DNA of 64,000 nt from Natrinema salaciae. GTDB lineage: Archaea > Halobacteriota > Halobacteria > Halobacteriales > Natrialbaceae. Location of the stretch: NCBI RefSeq assembly GCF_900110865.1, contig NZ_FOFD01000001.1, positions 992,001-1,056,000 on the forward strand, given 5' to 3'. Made by a program: the position numbers and the translations under genes. The notes under the pieces were generated by a model. The model saw only the letters and a list, made by a program, of their open reading frames with translations. It searched no databases and had not been told where the DNA came from. Shown here in pieces: positions 1-6,870 of this stretch. The number at the start of each line of letters is the position of its first letter. The stretch's first letter is position 1.

Positions 1-1292
1 TCACGATCAGTGTGATACCGCCATAGTTCGCGCTCTCTATCGGCATCTTCGAGCTGGATCCGTTTTTGATTCACCTGCGAGATACTGTCGATGAACCCCA
101 GGAGCTTGCTGCGATCACCGTCTTCGTCCTCGAGAAGGCTGTGACCCAGCATCATGTGCTGCTGGATGGACATTGGAGCCGCACCGGGTCCATCGCTATC
201 TGCGAGCAGGAAGTAGTAGTGTTCGTAGTCGTCGTGATCCTCATCGAAGTCAGACGCGGGCGGTTCTTTCGTTTCGATGTTGTCAGATGAAACGTCAAAA
301 AGACGTTTTCCGAACCTATTCGCATTATCGATTGTTGCACTCGATCCTAACCACAGGATCGGATCGTCAGATGCGTCGTTTACGTTCTTGATTACGTTGG
401 CTGCATGCGATCCCCGTAGCTGGGTGTAGAGGTGAACCTCGTCAAGAACGATCGTGTCGATCAGGTCGACCAGCGGGTAATTCGGTTTGAGAGCGAAGCC
501 CTCGAGAGACTCGAGGGTCGTGAGGATAATATTCGGCTGGTTGTTCGAGACGAGTTCCTTTCGAGCGAGAACCAGATCCCGGTCGGTGAACGTGTGCTCT
601 TCAGGGTGTTGCTCACACCGCAGTTCGTAGGACCTGGATGAGCCGTGGAATTCCAATGCGTTCGATCCGTCCCCACACCAGCAGTTCGTCAGTCTGAACC
701 GAGGAGGAACCTGTGATTGATCGAAGAAGCGCCCATTGCCGGAAACATCTCCGAGTTCGTATGGCTGTCGGCCGACGTAGACGCCTGCTGAGAGTTCGTC
801 ACCGGTTTTTTCACGGATGGTATGGATGTGCTCGAGGATACGCCCGAGTTGGTCCTGGAGTAGTGCTCGGCTTGGATAGACAATCGCAACGGACTCTTGG
901 CGTCCGTCGCGAAGAAGTTGATAGAGTGGTCCGAGGAACGCTTCGGTCTTCCCGAATCCAGTGGGAGCCGAGAAGATCGCGGCTTTGGTCCGACCATCCT
1001 CTCGTTGGGCACGCTCAAGAGTGTCGACCGTTTGCCAGCTGTTGATCTGGAAGTCTAGTGGATCGAAGCCGAAAATATCGATGATATCGTTGACGAACTG
1101 GTTGTCGCCGTCATACGGTGTCGTTTGACGACGCTTCTGTTGCTGCGAGGCGTATTTCAATGCACTGGTGAGGAACGCTGCATCATCCTGTTCAGTGTCG
1201 AACAGTTGGCGATTATGGAGGAAAGACTGGATGAGCGGCCTGACCTCTGGCTTTAGACGATTTGGATCAGTGTTCCGATCGATATGTTTCAT
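1..1292 (-). CDS. DEAD/DEAH-box helicase, N-terminal part, cut by the window edge
   Basis: The frame is open from the left window edge to an ATG at 1290-1292, giving about 430 N-terminal residues; the C-terminal half lies outside. Superfamily-2 helicase motifs are visible in order: Walker A in APTGFGKTEAF (about residues 109-119), YPSRALLQDQ (about 139-148), a DEVH box in IVLDEVHLY (284-287) and SAT (318-320). A small Cys patch (CWC near 204-206 and C226) sits between motifs I and II. The Walker A followed by a TEAF-type stretch and the DEVHLY box resemble the MrfA/YprA/DrmA group of helicases, many of which serve defence systems. I cannot assign a named system from half a protein. It runs in the same direction as the unknown gene at 1592-2422, separated by 299 bases in which I see no gene. 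GC is lower than in the core genes at the right end. Confidence 0.85.
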   Translation of the reverse strand, partial: MKHIDRNTDPNRLKPEVRPLIQSFLHNRQLFDTEQDDAAFLTSALKYASQQQKRRQTTPYDGDNQFVNDIIDIFGFDPLDFQINSWQTVDTLERAQREDGRTKAAIFSAPTGFGKTEAFLGPLYQLLRDGRQESVAIVYPSRALLQDQLGRILEHIHTIREKTGDELSAGVYVGRQPYELGDVSGNGRFFDQSQVPPRFRLTNCWCGDGSNALEFHGSSRSYELRCEQHPEEHTFTDRDLVLARKELVSNNQPNIILTTLESLEGFALKPNYPLVDLIDTIVLDEVHLYTQLRGSHAANVIKNVNDASDDPILWLGSSATIDNANRFGKRLFDVSSDNIETKEPPASDFDEDHDDYEHYYFLLADSDGPGAAPMSIQQHMMLGHSLLEDEDGDRSKLLGFIDSISQVNQKRIQLEDADRERELWRYHTDR

Positions 1293-1591
1293 GTGATAAA
1301 GATGCGAGTTACTTCGTTGTGTTCAATGCGACTGTATGAACGTTTCCCTCGTCGGTGAACCGCCCCAGGGCATTCGCCTCGGCCGCCTGTAAAAAGAATA
1401 AGCGGCTGTGTTGAATCGCCATACGGAGTTGGATTTCGCTGTTTGACAGCCTGCTTGATGTTATAGACGCCGCATCAAGGTGGTTTCACGGAACTCTCGT
1501 CACCAGAGTATGAATAGAAGGAGAATGTGCCGTGTTCAGATCTCTCAGATCGTAACTGCAATGTACTGACCAGCCGACCCGATGTGGCCGG

Positions 1592-2422
1592 TCACTCCAG
1601 CGGCCCGACCACCTCCTCCAGACTGGCCCCTAGTCGGTAGCCCAGCACTTCGTTGACCCGCTCGTATCTGAGCGCGTATCGCATAACTTTCCGAATGAAG
1701 CGGGCGTTTTCCTCGATCGTCTCGATGGTCGCCGGGAACGACAGGAAGTTGAAGGCCTCTTTGTTGTACTTGTACAACAGCCAGACTAGGTGCGGATAGC
1801 CCCGAACGAGGTGGAACTCGGCGGTGAAGCTGTCTGCAGTCAGGCCGGTGAAGTCATCAACGAGGGACAGTCCGCCCGTCCGGACGATCCTGTACACGCC
1901 GCTCGGCGTCGGGACGTCCTCGACGCGGTCGAGGGCGTCTTCGTAGATAGCGAACCTCGATTTAAGGATCCGCCTGAGGTGTCTGTTCATCTTCCGTTGT
2001 TCCCCGGCCGTGAGCATTGAATACGACAACAGTTCCTCGTCGTGTTCGAACAGGATACCCAGTTCCCGCGCGGCCGCGGTCATCTCCTCGACAGGCACTT
2101 CCTCCTCGCGGGCGATCTGCCGGAACAGCGGGCCGAGGATTTCCCGGGCCCGATAGGCCACGAGTTCGTCGTACTCGACGTGTAACGGGACGCCGATAAG
2201 CCCAACCTGGTCCGGGTCGGCCTCGCCACCGGTCTGGGATCCCACGCCAGTTTCGCTCGACCGCTGCATCTCGTTCCAGCTCGGAACGTTCGGTCGCGCC
2301 GTCCGCTCACCGAAGTTACGCTCGAAGAATTTACGCGCCTTCTTCGGATCGAACTCGGGAATTTCACCGCTCGCGTGTGTCACAGTCTGATCACCAAATA
2401 ATAGTACGCCGCGTCGGCGCAT
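1592..2422 (-). CDS. Hypothetical protein, 276 aa
   Basis: No recognised domain. The first 70 residues are polar and low in complexity (an EIPEFDPKKARKFFERNFGE segment, then Ser/Gly/Glu-rich sequence). From about residue 75 onward the protein looks globular and mainly helical, with many Arg/Glu pairs and a Tyr/Phe-rich stretch near residues 205-225 (LVWLLYKYNKEAFNF). There is no signal peptide or clear membrane segment. The ATG at 2422 is the furthest upstream start; a start further in would only shorten the polar N-terminus. It lies upstream of and co-directional with the edge helicase, so it could be that helicase's partner, but the 299-base gap makes a common operon uncertain. Confidence 0.6.
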   Translation of the reverse strand: MRRRGVLLFGDQTVTHASGEIPEFDPKKARKFFERNFGERTARPNVPSWNEMQRSSETGVGSQTGGEADPDQVGLIGVPLHVEYDELVAYRAREILGPLFRQIAREEEVPVEEMTAAARELGILFEHDEELLSYSMLTAGEQRKMNRHLRRILKSRFAIYEDALDRVEDVPTPSGVYRIVRTGGLSLVDDFTGLTADSFTAEFHLVRGYPHLVWLLYKYNKEAFNFLSFPATIETIEENARFIRKVMRYALRYERVNEVLGYRLGASLEEVVGPLE

Positions 2423-2593
2423 AAACAGTGTGTATAGTTAGCATTCAACAATTATGGGATGGCAGGACCCCGGATCATACTCTCCGTGAGTTATTGATTC
2501 GCTTCTATCAGTCTTAAATGATGAAGTGAAAATCACTGTCTCATCTAGTGATAAGATCATTGATAATTTGTTCCTGTTTTGACCGGCTCACGC

Positions 2594-3391
2594 GAGTCAG
2601 TTTCGCTGAACAGTGGATTGAACGATTCCTTCCGAACATCCAGAGGTTATGCTAATCACTCTTGGGCGGTGGATTCGCCAACTATGCCCTCGTTTCGCTG
2701 TATTGTCACCGGATTTACCTCGACATCTCCTATCAGATGACAATCGATCTGCTAAAAGAAATGTTACAAATAACAGGGAAGATCGGCCTTGATGTAGCCG
2801 ATCTCCCCGCACTTTCCACACTGTATAAAGCGTTTGATCGGATCAAGATGAGCATCTGTCGAGTGCTGCTGCGCCAGTCGACGCAGCTGCACGACCTTTC
2901 CGAGCACGCTGCTATCGATACAACCATCTACGAACGAGATCGTGCGAGCCGCCACTATTGCCAGTGAACGAATTATCGCGTCCAGATTCTCAAAGTCTCA
3001 AAATTCATCGATACATCAACGCAGGCTGTACTCGATCTTCACTGTTCGACGACGTTAGAAGTCAGTGACGCGGATCTTTGTGAGCATATCACCCGCCAGA
3101 ACGCGGGCGATCTGCAGTCACTGGCCGCTGATAAGGGCTATGACAATCAACAACTCCGCGAACACGACATTCACCCTTGATTAAACATCGAATCTTCACG
3201 CCGTACGATCACGCACACAACGCTCGTATTGATGAATATCGGTACGCTCAGCAGTCAATTACCGAAATCGTCAACTCAGCCGTTAAGCGCTCGCTCGGCT
3301 ACGCCGTACGGGCGCGTAGCTGATATCGAGAGTCCATGAAATTGCTCTAATGTGTGTCGTCTACAACATCAGGCGTGCCGTCAAACAATGA
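2594..3391 (+). pseudogene. IS5-family transposase, inactivated
   Basis: Conceptual translation follows a haloarchaeal IS5-type DDE transposase: a catalytic-Asp block IDTTIYERDRASRHYCQ, then TNYRVQILKV, then SLAADKGYDNQQLRE, then NSAVKRSLGYAVRARS, and a C-terminus LMCVVYNIRRAVKQ ending at 3391. It is broken by a TAA near 2651, a TGA at 2965-2967, a TGA near 3178, a TGG-to-TGA change near 3320 and a one-base deletion near 3335. I see no intact terminal inverted repeats. It marks old insertion-sequence activity between the edge helicase block and the PD-(D/E)XK/HNA pair. Confidence 0.8.
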
Positions 3392-3489
3392 AATTCACCG
3401 CCTTACAGCGATTCAACAAAATCGAATAAGCCAGTCAAGGGACTGATGACGGTGTTTCTTATTCGTCTAGTTTAGATAGACTGTTAGGC

Positions 3490-3966
3490 ATGGGAGAGTT
3501 CGCATCAGCAGTACAACACCATCTTCACGAGCAGCTTGCCGCATCGTATCCAGAATTTAATTGGAAGACAGAACACAACATTGCTGGAACCCCGGTCGAC
3601 GTTGCTGGACTTGATGATGAGACACTAATTCTCATCGAGCTAGAGTGGCGTCGCGCTGATCCAGCGGATAATTCTGCGAAGCTGTTCCGTCATTTGAGCA
3701 CGGGAACGATAGAAGCTTCAGAGGTCGTTGTTTTCCACGTCTTTACAGGATACTACGACCTTACTCGAGGTGGCGTTTCATCGAAGCGGAAAAACGCCGA
3801 ATTCGTTGGTCACGTCGCGAGCGGCGCAATTGACTATCTTTCCTACTATCCAGTCGATTTTGATTTTGAGCCGCCAAAACGTGGTGAAGAATGGCCAGAT
3901 AGTTGGCAGATAGCTGGAGATGCAGTAGTGAATGAAATACAAAATCAGTTCGAGACACATCGTTGA
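3490..3966 (+). CDS. PD-(D/E)XK-like protein, 158 aa
   Basis: A short soluble protein whose middle looks like a restriction-endonuclease fold: a strand with an acidic residue (GTPVDVAGLDDE), then a hydrophobic strand ending in acidic residues (LILIELEWRRADP, where E-L-E would be the E-x-(E/K) position), then a helix containing NSAKLFRHL. The usual catalytic Lys is not obvious, so it could be a degenerate or divergent nuclease. It starts at ATG 3490, about 100 bases after the transposase remnant, and is followed by the HNA-repeat DNA-binding protein in the same direction. This suggests the two act together, perhaps as a DNA-targeting pair, but that is inferred from position only. Confidence 0.6.
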   Translation: MGEFASAVQHHLHEQLAASYPEFNWKTEHNIAGTPVDVAGLDDETLILIELEWRRADPADNSAKLFRHLSTGTIEASEVVVFHVFTGYYDLTRGGVSSKRKNAEFVGHVASGAIDYLSYYPVDFDFEPPKRGEEWPDSWQIAGDAVVNEIQNQFETHR

Positions 3967-4034
3967 CCCCTGCGTAGGATGACAGTTTGGGCCGTAGTAG
4001 GTAGCGTTTTAACACCGCCTTGCCAAAATGCTAG

Positions 4035-4042
4035 GTATAAAC
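4035..4042 (+). promoter_or_regulatory. Probable TATA box of the HNA-repeat gene
   Basis: GTATAAAC lies about 21 bases before ATG 4057. That spacing fits the leaderless or nearly leaderless transcripts common in haloarchaea. It favours 4057 as the start over the earlier in-frame ATG at 3979. Confidence 0.45.
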
Positions 4043-4056
4043 AACGAACGAGTGTC

Positions 4057-5637
4057 ATGATGGAGATCTTGGCTTCGATTGTTTCTTCTCTCAACGGCGG
4101 TCAGCGTAGCCAGGGCTGGCAATCAACGGCAGCTTCGGCACAACTCATTGCAGATGGGGGAAAGGAAGTGGATAAGTTTGAAGACAGTACTGAAGAAGTC
4201 GGTGGCTTTGTTTTCGGACAGGTAGAGGAGCGAACTGATTCGAATTCGTCAACCCACAGTGAAAGAGAGAGAAGAGATGATACGGTCCTCTCTTCGGAAG
4301 CACAGGCGCGATTAGCAGACCTAATCAATCTCCAACCAACGAAGAACAACGAACTGCAGGAGCGTTGGAACCTAGATTCTGGAAGTGAGGTTCATCAGTA
4401 CCTCGAGTCAGAATTGAAATCGTATTACTACCGTGATGAAAATAGCCTCATCCGGGCCACTGATGGGGCAGAGCAGCTTCTGAATGATGAACCAGACAGT
4501 TCGACTAAGAAAGGGGCGTCTGAAGACGAACTCGAACACTCCAGTACAGCTTCCTCGCCTGATGAATCTATTGACCTGCAAGAACGCGACCTCATCATCG
4601 AATTAGTTTCTCTCACCCAAGAAATGGGGCGGCTTCCCACGGCAAGCGAGGTTAATGATCAGTGTCGGAACACCCATCAGGAATACCGCGAGGTGTTCGG
4701 GTCGCTGGTTACCGCGTACAAGCAGGCTGGTATTGTTCCCGAAGACGTTTCAGAGGCAGAACTCACGACTTACACCACAGAGGAATTTTCAGGCAAGAAC
4801 GGAAGTGAGGCAAAGTCAACATCGGATACTTCCCGCCTTAGTTCTGCGTCTTCTGATAAGGAGGGTGGCAATACAGGAGAAGTGACAACCCACTCCGGTG
4901 CGTCCAGCAAGCTTGAGAAGCCCGCAACACAGGAGCAGACGGAAGACCATGCTGGACAAGTAGAGGTGACCGAGGACGCGCTTGTCAAAGATATACAGCG
5001 TTTTGCGGAGATAATCGATGAGCCTCCGACTGAAGAACTGGTCATTTCCTACGGCGAGTACGGATCGACAGCCTATGAAACGGTTTTCGAGTCGTGGGAT
5101 CACGCACTCGAGGAAGCTGGATTCGATTCTGCAGACGTCCCGGATTGGACTAATCGAAAGTACACTAACACGAAAATCCTCGATGCGATTTCGGACTTAG
5201 CGGAGGAGCTCGGCCATCCACCGACGACAACTGAAATGAATAAGTACGGTGATGTCACTGGTGGAATTGGATCTCTTCGATTCGGATCTTGGGCCAATGC
5301 TATCAGTCTCGCTGGACTCGATTCTGACGAGCGATCTTCAATCCAAAAAGCTACGGCTGCCAGCGATGGTCAATTTGGTAGTTCTACAGCTGATAGCGAG
5401 GGTTCTGCGGAAGAGATTACTGTTACCTCAGATCCCACGGACGCTAGTGCTGAGGAGTCAAGTCTCGAGGAACTAACAAGCGTCAGCGGCGTGCTCAAAT
5501 CAGATGCAATCGCTCTCGCTGAAGCGGGGTATGCGTCGAGAGAAGCACTAAAAGAGGCCTCTGTTGACGATCTCCAGAAGGTAGAGAAGATCGACCTTCA
5601 GATCGCATTGCGAATCAAAGCCGACGTTGAGGAATAG
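4057..5637 (+). CDS. DUF5797-like / HNA-repeat / helix-hairpin-helix DNA-binding protein
   Basis: 526 residues from ATG 4057. Order of parts: a Ser/Glu-rich N-terminus; a winged-helix-like segment at about residues 78-137 (LINLQPTKNNELQERW, SGSEVHQYLESELK, DNSLIRATD) that I recognise as resembling haloarchaeal DUF5797; three copies of the homing-endonuclease-associated repeat at about 176-225, 307-357 and 369-421, each with the pattern LA..LG.PPT..E, then a short FGSW..A...AG.; and a C-terminal helix-hairpin-helix from about 470 (VSGVLKSDAIALAEAGYAS). HNA repeats are small DNA-binding helical units often fused to homing endonucleases. No nuclease motif is seen here, so this is likely a sequence-binding partner, possibly of the PD-(D/E)XK-like protein just upstream. 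The linkers are Ser/Thr/Asp-rich, as is common in haloarchaeal disordered segments. Confidence 0.75.
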   Translation: MMEILASIVSSLNGGQRSQGWQSTAASAQLIADGGKEVDKFEDSTEEVGGFVFGQVEERTDSNSSTHSERERRDDTVLSSEAQARLADLINLQPTKNNELQERWNLDSGSEVHQYLESELKSYYYRDENSLIRATDGAEQLLNDEPDSSTKKGASEDELEHSSTASSPDESIDLQERDLIIELVSLTQEMGRLPTASEVNDQCRNTHQEYREVFGSLVTAYKQAGIVPEDVSEAELTTYTTEEFSGKNGSEAKSTSDTSRLSSASSDKEGGNTGEVTTHSGASSKLEKPATQEQTEDHAGQVEVTEDALVKDIQRFAEIIDEPPTEELVISYGEYGSTAYETVFESWDHALEEAGFDSADVPDWTNRKYTNTKILDAISDLAEELGHPPTTTEMNKYGDVTGGIGSLRFGSWANAISLAGLDSDERSSIQKATAASDGQFGSSTADSEGSAEEITVTSDPTDASAEESSLEELTSVSGVLKSDAIALAEAGYASREALKEASVDDLQKVEKIDLQIALRIKADVEE

Positions 5638-5844
5638 TTAATATTGTCTATACAGTTATCAAGAAGATCACCTCCCATAGCGGCATTTTGGGGGATATGT
5701 ATCCGCTGCCGGTTGGCGAGGTAGGAACTACAGCGACCAGATATTGACGGCAGCGTCCGTCATCTCTTCTGACAGCTGGTCGGTCTCGGCGAGTCCCCAC
5801 TTCGAGTAGTTGTCAGCGACATCGTTCGCCATCGCATATGTTGA

Positions 5845-5961
5845 GTACAAGACGGCTGGATCCCCGGCTACGTGACGCTCATGGAGTGGGGCGAGCAGGA
5901 CGGCGACCCGCTCGAACACAGCCAGCGCGACAAGCTCTTCATCGGCGACGAGTTCTCGAGC
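5845..5961 (+). pseudogene. Fragment of a VP8-like viral ATPase
   Basis: The plus-strand frame reads VQDGWIPGY...MEWGEQDGDPLEHSQRDKLFIGDEFSS. This aligns with residues about 178-216 of the intact ATPase at 43025-44197 (EDGWIPHYPLLEEWVAQDG, RPKLFVGDEFSS) and includes the Walker B region. The similarity stops at a CTCGAG near 5957, where minus-strand DUF7845-type sequence begins. It is a deletion scar of a former provirus and not a gene. Confidence 0.75.
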
Positions 5962-6187
5962 AGGTGCGCCATACTGGCGATGATCCGTCTCGAGCGTGGA
6001 CCGGACCGGACGGTCGCTGTCCAATCGAACGTACCGTTCGCGTCCTGTACGTTGCTGAACGAGTGGGGGTGATCGAAGTACCGGCGATGGATGCCGACAG
6101 ACTCCACGGCTCGGCAAAGCAGTTCGTGGTACCGGCGGAAATCGATGTTCGATCCGTTGAAAGGTACTTCGAAACCCTCTGTGTAGT
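5945..6187 (-). pseudogene. Fragment of a DUF7845-type protein
   Basis: The minus strand from 6187 reads EGFEVPFNGSNIDFRRYHEL, RAVESVGIHRRYFDHPHS, SNVQDA, then with frame changes ERYVRLDSDR, SGPVHARDG and SMAHLLEN. This matches the middle of the DUF7845 family present intact at 30314-32329 and 52697-54316. At least two frameshifts are needed. It abuts the ATPase fragment in the same relative order and orientation as in the intact provirus, so an internal deletion of an older related element is the simplest explanation. The longer minus frame covering 5728-6117 is a chance product of this fusion. Confidence 0.7.
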
Positions 6188-6870
6188 TAGGAGAGAGAGA
6201 GCTTGACGTAGCTTTCTAGATCAGAGTCGCGAAGTTCTTCAATTTGATCGTCAGTCAACGAGTCGAGGTATAACGGATCGTCTGATAAGAGGTCGTCAAC
6301 GATCGGTTCAATCGGAGTTCCCTCATACGGCCCGAAGATATCGTCTCGAGCCTCTTCGAAAAACCGTCGCATATCTCGTCCGAATTCTGCAGCATTCGAT
6401 TTGTGAGCCTCAAGGCTGTCATCCTCACCTCGGTACACATGGCCTTTCCAGTCCCAGTTGTCTAAGAGTTCGTCGATGGCAGTGATCTTTTCCTCACTAA
6501 CTCGTTCGACGCGACTGTTGAGCCGCTGCATACCGTTGACCATACTGTTCATGTTGATCCGTTCTTCGTGGATCTTGTTGCTAACCTGCCGTTCCTGATC
6601 CTCGACCAACTCTTCTACGTTATCAATTATCGAGTTCAGCTCTTCGTACTCGTTATTCTCAAGGTGGCGACGAGCGTTTTGGACTGCTTCCTTTGCCTCC
6701 TGATCGATCTCAATCGTGGCTTGGAGAAACTCCCCAGCAAGAACCTGCTGGAGAACGGTTTCCTCCATTGTTTCCGCAATTTCATCGAGACGGCTCTCGA
6801 GTTTCTTGTGGCGATACTGCTGATAGATATCCTCGATTTGTTCTTCGAACGACTTTGATTCAGTTGACAT
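6187..6870 (-). CDS. Coiled-coil protein, last gene of the defence operon (227 aa)
   Basis: Highly charged and almost wholly helical, with long heptad-like stretches over about residues 5-135 (IDEIAETMEETVLQQVL, IIDNVEELVEDQERQV) that indicate a coiled coil. The last 90 residues contain a Trp pair (LLDNWDWKGHVYRG) and an acidic C-terminus. No catalytic motif. The ATG at 6868-6870 overlaps the stop of the P-loop ATPase (6860-6862), so the two are translationally coupled; an in-frame ATG three codons earlier is possible. Position suggests an adaptor or regulator of the ATPase complex. The 3' end runs into the scar of a decayed provirus. Confidence 0.75.
   Translation of the reverse strand: MSTESKSFEEQIEDIYQQYRHKKLESRLDEIAETMEETVLQQVLAGEFLQATIEIDQEAKEAVQNARRHLENNEYEELNSIIDNVEELVEDQERQVSNKIHEERINMNSMVNGMQRLNSRVERVSEEKITAIDELLDNWDWKGHVYRGEDDSLEAHKSNAAEFGRDMRRFFEEARDDIFGPYEGTPIEPIVDDLLSDDPLYLDSLTDDQIEELRDSDLESYVKLSLS

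Noticed and set aside
5728-6117. Minus-strand frame of 129 aa
   Set aside because: It crosses from the DUF7845 fragment into the antisense of the ATPase fragment, so it is a chance fusion frame over a deletion scar.
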